Below are positions 36,089 to 43,893 of a stretch of DNA of 60,997 nucleotides, in pieces. The notes beneath the pieces are model-generated. The model was not told the DNA's origin and ran no database searches. It worked only from the letters and a program-made list of their open reading frames with translations. The stretch's first letter is position 1; each line of letters begins with the position of its first letter. The stretch lies in NCBI GenBank assembly GCA_023386795.1, contig JAEWJB010000189.1, positions 1 through 60,997 of the forward strand. Reading direction: 5' to 3'. The stretch comes from Pseudomonadota bacterium (GTDB taxonomy: Bacteria > Pseudomonadota > Gammaproteobacteria > Xanthomonadales > Xanthomonadaceae). Position numbers and translations under genes: made by a program.

Positions 36089-36925
36089 GTGGAGGTCAAG
36101 CTTTCCACCCTGCAGATTCCCGTCGAAGACGCCGAGGTCGGTGCCACGCTGCTCACCCCCACCGGTATCCCCGGCGTGCTGTTCGTCCACGGCTGGGGCG
36201 GCAAGCAGCAACATAACCTGGTGCGCGCGCGCGAGGCGGTGGGCCTGGGCTGCGTATGCCTGACCTTCGACCTGCGCGGCCACGAAGGCTGGGTGTCGAT
36301 GCGCGACACCGTCACGCGCCCACAGAACCTGGCCGACATCATCGCCGCCTACGACCACCTGGCCTCGCTGCCCTATGTCGACCCGGGGGCCATCGCCGTG
36401 GTGGGGCTCAGCTACGGCGGCTATCTGTCGGCCCTGCTGACCCGCGAGCGCCCCGTGGCGTGGCTGGCGCTGCGCTCGCCGGCGCTGTACCGCGACGCGC
36501 ACTGGGATGCGCCGAAGGTTGCGCTCAACCGCGAGCCTGACCTGATGGATTACCGGCGCAGCGAGGTGGCTCCCAGCGAAAACCGCGCGTTGGCCGCCTG
36601 TGCCGAATACGAGGGCGATGTACTCCTGGTGGAGGCCGAATGCGATGCGATCGTGCCGCACCAGGTCATGCGCAACTACGCCAATGCGTTTTCCCGCGCA
36701 CGCTCGGTGACCTCGCGGTTGTTGCGCGGCGCCGACCACGCACTGACGGTCAAGGAGCACCAGCAGGCCTACACGCGCTACCTGATCGACTGGTTGACCG
36801 AAATGGTCGTCGGTCGCCGCGTGGATGTCGCCAGCGAGGTCGTCGCCGAGCGCAAGCGCTTCGTGCATCCTTCGGCCGAGCACAAGGAAGGCATGCCGGC
36901 GGTGCAGCTGCGGGCCAACCGCTAG
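36089..36925 (+). CDS. Alpha/beta hydrolase (dienelactone hydrolase-like)
   Basis: A 278-residue alpha/beta hydrolase. The oxyanion loop is VLFVHGWGGKQQHNL, the nucleophile elbow GLSYGG puts Ser at residue 108, the acid is in VEAECDAIVPHQ and the His in RGADHALTVKEH. No signal peptide, so cytoplasmic. Substrate unknown; peptidase S9-like or esterase activity are both possible. Start is a GTG at 36089 after TTGAGGAGGACCC, an excellent Shine-Dalgarno. Co-transcribed with DUF3182. Confidence 0.9.
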   Translation: MEVKLSTLQIPVEDAEVGATLLTPTGIPGVLFVHGWGGKQQHNLVRAREAVGLGCVCLTFDLRGHEGWVSMRDTVTRPQNLADIIAAYDHLASLPYVDPGAIAVVGLSYGGYLSALLTRERPVAWLALRSPALYRDAHWDAPKVALNREPDLMDYRRSEVAPSENRALAACAEYEGDVLLVEAECDAIVPHQVMRNYANAFSRARSVTSRLLRGADHALTVKEHQQAYTRYLIDWLTEMVVGRRVDVASEVVAERKRFVHPSAEHKEGMPAVQLRANR

Positions 36926-36945
36926 CTGGCTTGGCGGGGCATGGC

Positions 36946-36951
36946 TATCAT
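36946..36951 (+). promoter_or_regulatory. -10 box of the gene at 36958; leaderless start likely
   Basis: TGGCTATCAT ends six bases before the ATG, which places the expected transcription start on the A of the start codon. No Shine-Dalgarno is present. Confidence 0.45.
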
Positions 36952-36957
36952 CGGCTC

Positions 36958-37278
36958 ATGCCCCTTCGCCATTTCGTCCACGTCATCGGGTTCCAGGTGC
37001 CTGTCGGTGCCGGGTTCAGGCACGAGCCCATGCTGGTGATGCTGGACAAGGTGCCGGGCGAGGAGTGGCGGGCGGTGTTCCAGCTGTGCGTGGAGGAATT
37101 GCCTCCGAGCCTGCTGCGCGAGCCGCCGCGTATTGAGGGCGACCAGGTACAGGTGTTCCTGGCGCAGGCGCCGCAGCGGACGCTGGCGGGGGAGATCCGC
37201 CGGTTCGTGGAGCGGGTCAATCGGATGACGTTCCTGCGCGAGGGCAGCGCGATGCGCCCGGGCCGCGGCGCGGGCTGA
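36958..37278 (+). CDS. Hypothetical protein
   Basis: A 106-residue protein I cannot assign, starting MPLRHFVHVIGFQVPVGAGF. It mixes beta and alpha character (EPMLVMLDKVPGEEWRAVFQ; AQAPQRTLAGEIRRFVERVN) and has a basic, Gly-rich end. No signal peptide or cysteine motif. The ATG at 36958 is 32 bases after the hydrolase stop and has its own -10-like box. It converges on the cytochrome assembly gene with nine bases between stops. Strand usage and composition agree with a real gene. Confidence 0.65.
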   Translation: MPLRHFVHVIGFQVPVGAGFRHEPMLVMLDKVPGEEWRAVFQLCVEELPPSLLREPPRIEGDQVQVFLAQAPQRTLAGEIRRFVERVNRMTFLREGSAMRPGRGAG

Positions 37279-37287
37279 GTTGCCGGT

Positions 37288-38085
37288 TCAGGCCGGCTGC
37301 ACGCCCCGGATCAACTCAAGCACGAACTTGCTGCCGAAGAACGCCAGCAGCAATAGCCCCATCGCAGCCAGCGTCCAGTGCACCGCCTTGGTGCCGCGCC
37401 AGCCATAGCGCCAGCGTCCCACCAGCAACGCGCCGAAGGCCAACCACGACAGCACGCTCAGCACGGTCTTCTGCATCAGGCGCTGCGCGAAGAAGTCCTC
37501 GACGAAGAGCAGGCCGGTCAGCAGCGTGAGGCTCAGCAGCACGAAACCGACCGCGATCGTGCGGAACAGCAGCGTTTCCAGTTCGGTGAGCGGCGGCAGT
37601 GCACGCAGCCAGCGATGGAAATCGCGGCGCCGCAGCGCGCGTTCCTGCAGCCACAACATCATGGCCAGCAGCGCGGCGATGGCCAATGTGGCGTAGGCGA
37701 GCAGCGCCAGCCACGCATGCAGTTCCAGGCGCCAGCCCAGCGAGGCGCTCGGCTCGTGGCCATGCCCGTGGTAGGCCAGCAGCAGCAACGTGGCCAGCGG
37801 GAACACCACCACGCCCAGCGCGGCCATGCGCCCGCGCCCGCCCACCAGGGTGGTCAGCGCCGCCATGCCCAGGCCCACTAGCGAGAGCGCGGCGAAGAAG
37901 TGCATATCCGGCCCGCCCGCGGTGCGGGTAGCGACCAGCACGTGGTACATCGCGTGTGCCACCACGGCCCCGCCGGCCGGCAGCAGCCAGCCATGCGCCT
38001 GCCTCCCCTGCCGCGCCACGCTGCCGACAAGCAGCCCGGTGGCAACCAGGTAGAGCACGGTGGCGATGAATACGAGGGGCGTCAT
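37288..38085 (-). CDS. CcsA/YpjD-like cytochrome c assembly membrane protein
   Basis: A 265-residue protein with eight membrane helices of the cytochrome c assembly (CcsA/CcmC) family. It contains WRLELHAWLALLAYATLAIA, a conserved His-bearing helix, and RLMQKTVLSVLSWLAFGALL. In E. coli the same gene (ypjD) also stands divergent next to ffh; its job in haem handling is inferred from family only, since the WWD haem motif of CcmC/CcsA is not clearly present. 125 bp separate it from ffh. Confidence 0.85.
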   Translation of the reverse strand: MTPLVFIATVLYLVATGLLVGSVARQGRQAHGWLLPAGGAVVAHAMYHVLVATRTAGGPDMHFFAALSLVGLGMAALTTLVGGRGRMAALGVVVFPLATLLLLAYHGHGHEPSASLGWRLELHAWLALLAYATLAIAALLAMMLWLQERALRRRDFHRWLRALPPLTELETLLFRTIAVGFVLLSLTLLTGLLFVEDFFAQRLMQKTVLSVLSWLAFGALLVGRWRYGWRGTKAVHWTLAAMGLLLLAFFGSKFVLELIRGVQPA

Positions 38086-38173
38086 CGCGGCAGTTTCGCA
38101 TACCGCGGGCCGCCGCCGCAGGCCCCGGATGTCGCGTGCGCCGGGCGCTCCCGGCCGTAGCGGGCGCTGCCGC

Positions 38174-38179
38174 TATAAT
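38174..38179 (+). promoter_or_regulatory. -10 box (CCGCTATAATCG) of ffh
   Basis: TATAAT in the context GCCGCTATAATCGC (38169-38182), 31 bases before the ffh ATG. The 14-mer is identical to the one before rpsP. No -35 match. Confidence 0.65.
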
Positions 38180-38210
38180 CGCCGTCCGTTTCCCCCCTGG
38201 CACAGCGCGC

Positions 38211-39596
38211 ATGTTCGAGTCCCTTACCCAACGTCTCTCCGGCACCATCGAGCGCCTGCGCGGCCGGGGCCGCCTGACCGAGGAAAACATCCGCGAGGCG
38301 ACCCGCGAGGTGCGCATCGCCCTGCTGGAGGCTGACGTCGCCCTGCCCGTCGTGCAGGCGCTGGTGGAGCGCATCAAGGTGCGTGCGGTCGGCCAGGAAG
38401 TGCTCAAGTCGCTGACCCCGGGCCAGGCGCTGATCAAGGTCGTGCGCGACGAACTGACCGCGGTGATGGGCGCTGCTGCCAGCGACCTCAACCTCAACGT
38501 GCCGGCACCGGCGGTCATCCTGATGGCCGGCCTGCAGGGCGCGGGCAAGACCACCACCGTGGGCAAGCTCGCCAAGCACCTGAAGGAGAAGCGCAAGAAG
38601 AAGGTGATGGTGGTCAGCGCCGACGTCTACCGCCCGGCCGCCATCGAGCAGCTCAAGACGCTGGCCGAGCAGGTCGGCGTGCTGTTCTTCCCGTCGACCG
38701 CCGACCAGAAGCCGGAGGCCATCGTCCGCGCCGCCATCGACGATGCGAAGAAGTCCTTCGTCGACGTGCTGCTGGTCGATACCGCCGGCCGCCTCGCCAT
38801 CGATGAGGCCATGATGGCCGAGATCAAGGCGTTGCATGCGGCGGTCAATCCGGCCGAGACGCTGTTCGTGGTCGACTCGATGACCGGCCAGGACGCGGCC
38901 AACACCGCCAAGGCCTTCGGCGAGGCGCTGCCGCTCACCGGCGTGGTGCTGACCAAGACCGACGGCGACGCCCGTGGCGGTGCCGCGCTGTCGGTGCGCT
39001 ATGTCACCGGCAAGCCGATCAAGTTCGTCGGTACCGGCGAGAAGGTCGATGGCCTGGACGTGTTCCACCCGGACCGCGTCGCCAGCCGCATCCTGGACAT
39101 GGGTGACGTGCTGTCGCTGGTGGAGCAGGTCGAGCAGAGCGTGGACCAGGAGAAGGCCGCCAAGCTCGCTGCGAAGGTCGCCAAGGGCAAGAAGTTCGAC
39201 CTCAACGACATGAAGGAACAGCTCGAGCAGATGCAGAACATGGGCGGCATCGGCGGGCTGATGGACAAGCTCCCGGGCATCGGCAAGATCCCGGACAACG
39301 TCAAGGACCAGGTCACCGGCAAGGAAGTGCCGCGGATGATCGCCATCATCAACTCGATGACCAAGAAGGAACGCCGCAACCCGGCACTGCTCAACGGTTC
39401 GCGTCGCGCCCGCATCGCGCGCGGCTCGGGCATGCAGCCTTCGGACGTCAACAAGCTGATGAAGCAGTACCAGCAGATGGAAAAGATGATGAGCAAGCTG
39501 GCGGGCGGCGGCATGAAGGGCATGATGCGCAGCATGCGCGGCATGATGGGTGGCATGGGCGGCCTCGGTGGCCGCGGCGGGTTGCCGTTCCGTTGA
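38211..39596 (+). CDS. ffh: Signal recognition particle protein Ffh
   Basis: A 461-residue SRP54 homologue that binds signal sequences of nascent inner-membrane proteins with 4.5S RNA. N domain (MFESLTQRLSGTIERLRG), G domain with G1 LQGAGKTTTVGKL, DTAGRLAID and TKTDGDARGG, and the Met-rich M domain with GSGMQPSDVNKLMKQYQQME and a closing MRSMRGMMGGMG run. Length fits (453 in E. coli). Its stop shares one base with the following ATG. Confidence 0.97.
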   Translation: MFESLTQRLSGTIERLRGRGRLTEENIREATREVRIALLEADVALPVVQALVERIKVRAVGQEVLKSLTPGQALIKVVRDELTAVMGAAASDLNLNVPAPAVILMAGLQGAGKTTTVGKLAKHLKEKRKKKVMVVSADVYRPAAIEQLKTLAEQVGVLFFPSTADQKPEAIVRAAIDDAKKSFVDVLLVDTAGRLAIDEAMMAEIKALHAAVNPAETLFVVDSMTGQDAANTAKAFGEALPLTGVVLTKTDGDARGGAALSVRYVTGKPIKFVGTGEKVDGLDVFHPDRVASRILDMGDVLSLVEQVEQSVDQEKAAKLAAKVAKGKKFDLNDMKEQLEQMQNMGGIGGLMDKLPGIGKIPDNVKDQVTGKEVPRMIAIINSMTKKERRNPALLNGSRRARIARGSGMQPSDVNKLMKQYQQMEKMMSKLAGGGMKGMMRSMRGMMGGMGGLGGRGGLPFR

Positions 39597-40666
39597 TGGA
39601 CGCGCCGGCACGTCAGCGGGCAGCGGCGTTCGCGCAGCGCTTCGGGCTGTCGATGCCCGTGCTGCTGGCGCCGATGGCCGGCGCCTGCCCGGTGCCGCTG
39701 TCTGCCGCGCTGGCCAACGCGGGCAGCATGGGCGCGATGGGCGCCGTGCTGTCCAGCCCCGAGGACATCGGCCAATGGATGACGCGCTTCCGCGAGGTGA
39801 GCGCCGGCCCTGCCCAGGTCAACCTGTGGCTGCCCGATGCGCCTGCGCGGCGTGATGCGCACGCCGAAGCGGCGATGCGCGCCTTTCTCGCCCAGTGGGG
39901 CCCGGAAGTGCCACCGCAGGCCGGCGATGCGACGCCGGCGGATTTCCAGGCGCAGTTCGACGCGCTGATCGCCGCACGTCCGGCGGTGGCGTCCACCATC
40001 ATGGGCGTGCTCGCGCCGGCGCAGGTCGCGCGCCTGAAGGCGGCGGGCATCGCGTGGTTCGCATGCGCCACCACCTTGGACGAGGCACGTCGCGCCGAAG
40101 CGGCCGGGGCGGATGCGGTGGTCGCGCAGGGATTCGAGGCCGGTGGACATCGCGGCGCGTTCGATCCGGCAGCGGCCGACCGGCAACTGGTCGGCTTGTT
40201 TTCGCTGTTGCCGCGGCTGGTCGATCACCTGTCCGTTCCGGTGATCGCCGCAGGGGGCATCGCCGACGGACGGGGGATTGCCGCCGCGCTGACGCTGGGT
40301 GCCAGCGCGGTACAGATCGGCACTGCATTCCTGCGCACGCCCGAAGCGGCGCTGCCCTCGGCCTGGGCTGACGCGCTGGCCGCCGCCGAACCGGAGGACA
40401 CCGCGCCGACGCGTGGATTCAGTGGACGTCTCGGGCGTGGCCTGGTCACGCCTTACGTGCAGGCGCTGGCAGAGGCGGGCGTGGCGCCGGCGCCCTACCC
40501 GGTGCAGCGCGGGCTTACCGCGGCCATGCGCGCCCAGGCGGTGCGCGAGAACCGCATCGACGGCATGCAGGCGTGGGCCGGGCAATCGGCCTGGATGGCG
40601 CCTGCCCGCCCAGCCGCCGAACTGCTGCGTGGGTGGTGGGAAGAGGCGCAACGGTGGCTGCCGTGA
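39596..40666 (+). CDS. Nitronate monooxygenase (2-nitropropane dioxygenase family)
   Basis: A 356-residue FMN-dependent TIM-barrel enzyme oxidising alkyl nitronates such as propionate-3-nitronate. Signatures: VLLAPMAGACPVPLSAALAN at the N-terminus, AQGFEAGGHRGAF (phosphate-binding loop and the catalytic His region) and VIAAGGIADGRGIAAALTLG, GASAVQIGTAFL. The ATG at 39596 overlaps the ffh stop (TGATG), so translation is coupled to ffh; an unusual metabolic gene in this place. The next gene overlaps its 3' end. Confidence 0.9.
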   Translation: MDAPARQRAAAFAQRFGLSMPVLLAPMAGACPVPLSAALANAGSMGAMGAVLSSPEDIGQWMTRFREVSAGPAQVNLWLPDAPARRDAHAEAAMRAFLAQWGPEVPPQAGDATPADFQAQFDALIAARPAVASTIMGVLAPAQVARLKAAGIAWFACATTLDEARRAEAAGADAVVAQGFEAGGHRGAFDPAAADRQLVGLFSLLPRLVDHLSVPVIAAGGIADGRGIAAALTLGASAVQIGTAFLRTPEAALPSAWADALAAAEPEDTAPTRGFSGRLGRGLVTPYVQALAEAGVAPAPYPVQRGLTAAMRAQAVRENRIDGMQAWAGQSAWMAPARPAAELLRGWWEEAQRWLP

Positions 40667-41460
40667 GCGTGGTCTGGTGCAACGGCCAGCCCGCCGACAC
40701 CGATGCGCTCGCCGCCGCCGCGCTCGTCAACTACGGGCACTTCACCTCCTTGCGCTGCGTAGACGGCGCGGTGCAGGGGCTGGACATGCATCTGGCGCGC
40801 CTGCAGGCGGGCACCCGCGCGCTGTTCGGCAGCGAACTGGACCCGGCCCGCGTGTGTCACGAGGCACGACAGGCCTGGGAGGCCGCAGGCCATCGGGATG
40901 CCTGGCTGCGCCTGACCGTGTTCTCGCGCGACTTCGACTTCCGCACGCCGTTGCGCAGCGTGACGCCCGACCTGCTGGTCTCGGTGTCGCCGGCGGCCGA
41001 CGGGGCCGGTGCGCCAATGCGGGTGCGCCCGGTGGTGTTCCGGCGCCATCGGCCGGAGATCAAGCATGTGGGCACGTTCGCGCTGTTCGACCTGCGTCGG
41101 CAGGCCGTGGCCGAGGGCTGGGACGACGCGGTGTTCGTGGACGATGCCCAGCACCTCATCGAAGGCACGACCTGGAACCTGTGCCTGTGGGACGGGCAAG
41201 GGTTCACCTGGCCGGCCGGTCCGGCGTTGCGCGGCACGCAGGAGCGCCTGCTGCAGCAAGGGCTGGAAGCGGTGGGCGTGACCCAGCAGGTGCGGGCGGT
41301 GGCGTTGCCTGAACTGGCGGCCTTCACCGGCGCCTTCGCCTGCAACGCCCGTGGGCTGCGGGAGATCGACGCGGTGGGAGGTCAGGTCTTCGGGGCGGCG
41401 GCAGCGGGCAGGGCCTTGTTGGATCAGGCGCTTGCGGCCTGTCCCTGGCAGCCCTGGTAA
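40654..41460 (+). CDS. Aminotransferase class IV
   Basis: A 268-residue fold-type IV PLP enzyme (family of PabC, D-amino acid and branched-chain aminotransferases). The PLP lysine lies in PEIKHVGTFALF and the partner Glu in LIEGTTWNLCLWDG; substrate cannot be told apart. As the second gene after ffh, an aminodeoxychorismate lyase role (folate) is possible but unproven. GAAGAGGCGCAAC supports the GTG at 40654; a GTG at 40663 is an alternative. The start overlaps the upstream gene by 13 bases. Confidence 0.85.
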   Translation: MAAVSVVWCNGQPADTDALAAAALVNYGHFTSLRCVDGAVQGLDMHLARLQAGTRALFGSELDPARVCHEARQAWEAAGHRDAWLRLTVFSRDFDFRTPLRSVTPDLLVSVSPAADGAGAPMRVRPVVFRRHRPEIKHVGTFALFDLRRQAVAEGWDDAVFVDDAQHLIEGTTWNLCLWDGQGFTWPAGPALRGTQERLLQQGLEAVGVTQQVRAVALPELAAFTGAFACNARGLREIDAVGGQVFGAAAAGRALLDQALAACPWQPW

Positions 41461-41478
41461 GCGGGGATCCCGGCCGGG

Positions 41479-41507
41479 TTGGCTTGGCGCCGGTCGGCCG
41501 CTATAAT
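41479..41507 (+). promoter_or_regulatory. Promoter of rpsP-rimM-trmD
   Basis: TTGGCT at 41479-41484, 17 bp, TATAAT at 41502-41507 in the 14-mer GCCGCTATAATCGC. A short leader hairpin CGCCA-TCC-TGGCG follows at 41521-41533. Confidence 0.75.
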
Positions 41508-41558
41508 CGCTGGCTTACCTCGCCATCCTGGCGACTGGGCAACACAGGAACTACAGAA

Positions 41559-41819
41559 ATGGTCAAGATTCGCCTGACCCGTGGCGGCGCTAAGAAGCGT
41601 CCGTTCTACCACATCATCGTGTCCGACGTGCGCGCCGCGCGCGACGGTCGCAACATCGAGCGCCTGGGTTATTACAACCCGGTGGCGCAGGGCGCCGAGC
41701 AGCGCGTCGTGCTGGACCTGGCCCGCGTTGACCATTGGGTCAAGAACGGCGCCCAGCTGACCGACAAGGTCCGCAACCTGGTGAAGGAAGCGACCAAGGC
41801 CCAGGCCGTCGCGGCCTGA
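41559..41819 (+). CDS. rpsP: 30S ribosomal protein S16
   Basis: An 86-residue S16, full length (82 in E. coli), starting MVKIRLTRGGAKKRPFYHII and containing RDGRNIERLGYYNP. It binds 16S rRNA in 30S assembly. First gene of the conserved rpsP-rimM-trmD-rplS group. ACACAGGAACTACAGAA precedes the ATG. Confidence 0.98.
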   Translation: MVKIRLTRGGAKKRPFYHIIVSDVRAARDGRNIERLGYYNPVAQGAEQRVVLDLARVDHWVKNGAQLTDKVRNLVKEATKAQAVAA

Positions 41820-41826
41820 TCCTGGA

Positions 41827-41847
41827 GGGGCCGCCGCGCGCGGCCCC
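41827..41847 (+). promoter_or_regulatory. Stem-loop between rpsP and rimM
   Basis: GGGGCCG (41827-41833) and CGGCCCC (41841-41847) form a perfect 7-bp stem with a 7-base loop and no T tract. It may lower expression of rimM-trmD relative to S16, as the E. coli operon does by translation. Confidence 0.45.
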
Positions 41848-41857
41848 GTCAGCCAGC

Positions 41858-42373
41858 ATGATGAAAGACACCGAGCGCCGCATCCTGCTGGGCAGGATTG
41901 TCGGCGCTTTTGGCATTCGCGGTGACGCCAAGCTCGAGTCCTGGACCGAGCCGCGGCTGTCCATTTTCCGCTACCAGCCCTGGATCCTGCGCGCCCCGAA
42001 CGGGGAAGAGCGGGAGTTGACCGGGGCGCGTGGCCGTGAGTCGGGCAAGCACCTGACCGCGACCCTGCCGGGCGTGACCGACCGCGACGCGATCGAGGCC
42101 ATGCGCGGCACGGAGATCTTCGTCCCGCGCAGTGCCTTGCCGCCGCCCAAGCCCGACGAGTATTACTGGGTCGACCTCGAAGGCCTTGCCGTGTCCACGG
42201 TGGAAGGTGTCGAGCTGGGTACCGTGTCCCACCTGTTCTCCACCGGTGCGAACGACGTGATGGCAGTTCGGGGTGATCGCGAGCGGTTGATTCCCTTCGT
42301 GCAGCCGGATTTTGTGCAGTCGGTCGACTTCGAGGCCAACCGGATCGTAGTCGACTGGGATCCGGAGTTCTGA
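41858..42373 (+). CDS. rimM: 16S rRNA processing protein RimM
   Basis: A 171-residue RimM that binds S19 and assists 30S head maturation. RimM N domain ILLGRIVGAFGIRGDAKLES (residues 9-28) and a PRC-barrel-like C domain EYYWVDLEGLAVSTVEGVEL, then the NDVMAVRG and ERLIPFVQPDFVQSVD segments. Two successive ATGs (41858, 41861) are possible starts. 38 bases after rpsP. Confidence 0.96.
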   Translation: MMKDTERRILLGRIVGAFGIRGDAKLESWTEPRLSIFRYQPWILRAPNGEERELTGARGRESGKHLTATLPGVTDRDAIEAMRGTEIFVPRSALPPPKPDEYYWVDLEGLAVSTVEGVELGTVSHLFSTGANDVMAVRGDRERLIPFVQPDFVQSVDFEANRIVVDWDPEF

Positions 42374-42417
42374 TCTTCCCGCCGGCATCCGCTGGCGCCC
42401 CACGGATCGACCCGCCC

Positions 42418-43185
42418 ATGCGCATCGACGTCCTCAGCCTATTCCCCGAGTTCATCCAGCAGTGCGCCGCCTTCGGCGTGGTCGGGCGGGCGCAGGAGCG
42501 CGGGCTGCTCGAACTGCAGGGCTGGAATCCGCGGGATTACGCCAGCGGCAATTATCGCCGCGTGGACGACCGCCCGTTCGGCGGCGGCCCGGGCATGGTG
42601 ATGATGATCGAACCGCTGCGCGACTGCCTGGCGGCGGCGCGCGCGGCCGACGAGCGGCCCGCGCCGGTGGTCTACCTCAGTCCGCAGGGCCGTCCGCTGA
42701 CCCAGCCGCGTGCGCGTGAACTGGCGAAACTACCGCGCCTGATCCTGCTGTGCGGCCGCTATGAGGGCGTGGACGAGCGATTCCTGGACCACGAAGTGGA
42801 CGAGGAAATCTCCATCGGCGACTACGTGCTGTCCGGCGGCGAGCTGGGCGCTGCGGTACTCATCGACGTGGTGACCCGCCTGCAGGACGGCGCGCTCAAC
42901 GACGCCGAATCTGCCGCCCAGGATAGTTTCGAGGGGCCGCAAGGCCTGCTGGACTGCCCGCATTACACCCATCCATCCAGCCACGAATGGGGCGACGTGC
43001 CGGAGGTCCTGCGCTCGGGCAACCACGCCGCCATCGCGCGCTGGCGCCGCCAGCAGGCGTTGGGGCGGACCTGGCTGCGCCGGCCGGATTTGTTCGACGA
43101 GGCCAGCCTGGACAAGGCCGACCGCAAGCTGTTGGACGACTTCCGGCAGCAGGGCAACCCGGGCGGCAAGCCGGCCGGAGGCTGA
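42418..43185 (+). CDS. trmD: tRNA (guanine-37-N1)-methyltransferase
   Basis: A 255-residue TrmD (E. coli 255) making m1G37 in tRNAs to prevent frameshifting. The SPOUT trefoil knot is visible as VVYLSPQGRPLTQ, LILLCGRYEGVDERFLDHEV and EISIGDYVLSGGELGAAVLI; SAM binds in this knot. MRIDVLSLFPEFI at the start and HYTHPSSHEWGDVPEVL are also standard. 44 bases follow rimM. Confidence 0.98.
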   Translation: MRIDVLSLFPEFIQQCAAFGVVGRAQERGLLELQGWNPRDYASGNYRRVDDRPFGGGPGMVMMIEPLRDCLAAARAADERPAPVVYLSPQGRPLTQPRARELAKLPRLILLCGRYEGVDERFLDHEVDEEISIGDYVLSGGELGAAVLIDVVTRLQDGALNDAESAAQDSFEGPQGLLDCPHYTHPSSHEWGDVPEVLRSGNHAAIARWRRQQALGRTWLRRPDLFDEASLDKADRKLLDDFRQQGNPGGKPAGG

Positions 43186-43228
43186 TGCGCGCGCGGGCCT
43201 GCCTCTGGCGTGTGGCCCGCGGTTCGGC

Positions 43229-43234
43229 TATGAT
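43229..43234 (+). promoter_or_regulatory. Candidate -10 box of rplS
   Basis: TCGGCTATGAT ends at 43234 in the 204-bp gap after trmD; the predicted leader to rplS is about 150 nt, long enough to hold a regulatory structure. Confidence 0.45.
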
Positions 43235-43389
43235 GCCGCGTTCCCACCGGCCGGCTTGGCCTGGATGGCGGAATTTGCAAGACCCCTGCAACACCCACTC
43301 ATAACAAACGTGCGGCGCAATCCTGCGACTGCATGAGCCCAAGTTGTCGAAAACGACACGACCACCCGAATACAGATATCGGTGTCCCC

Positions 43390-43797
43390 ATGAGCAAGCT
43401 GAACAAGTCCATCGTCGCGGAATTCGAATCCGCCCAGATCACCCGTGAACTGCCGAAGTTCAGCCAGGGCGACACCGTCGTGGTGAACGTGAAGGTGAAG
43501 GAAGGCAACCGTGAGCGTGTCCAGGCCTATGAAGGCGTGGTCATCGGCACGAAGAACGCCGGCCTGAACTCCTCGTTCACCGTCCGCAAGATCTCGCACG
43601 GCTACGGCGTCGAGCGCGTCTTCCAGACCCACAGCGCCACCATCGACTCGGTCGAAGTGAAGCGCCGCGGCAAGGTTCGCGCCGGCAAGCTGTACTACCT
43701 GCGTGGCCTGGAAGGCAAGGCTGCCCGCATCAAGGAAGACCTGGCCGCCGCTGCGCAGGCCAAGGCTGCCCGCCAGGCTGCCGCCAAGGCCGAGTAA
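43390..43797 (+). CDS. rplS: 50S ribosomal protein L19
   Basis: A 135-residue L19 at the 30S-50S interface. MSKLNKSIVAEFESAQITRE start, GDTVVVNVKVKEGNRERVQA and RRGKVRAGKLYYLRG core. About 20 residues longer than E. coli L19 owing to an Ala/Lys-rich tail (KEDLAAAAQAKAARQAAAKA). A terminator follows. Confidence 0.98.
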   Translation: MSKLNKSIVAEFESAQITRELPKFSQGDTVVVNVKVKEGNRERVQAYEGVVIGTKNAGLNSSFTVRKISHGYGVERVFQTHSATIDSVEVKRRGKVRAGKLYYLRGLEGKAARIKEDLAAAAQAKAARQAAAKAE

Positions 43798-43832
43798 TTC
43801 CGACCGCGGGTTCGCCCGCCGCGTCGAAACGG

Positions 43833-43860
43833 AAAGCCGCCCCTCGGGGCGGCTTTTTGT
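43833..43860 (+). terminator. Terminator of rplS
   Basis: AAAGCCGCCCC, TC, GGGGCGGCTTTTTG: a 9-bp GC stem with T tract. It can also act on the opposing MATE gene weakly (A tract on the left). Confidence 0.93.
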
Positions 43861-43893
43861 TTGGGCGGGATATTGGCGTTTTGCCCGGCCCGA

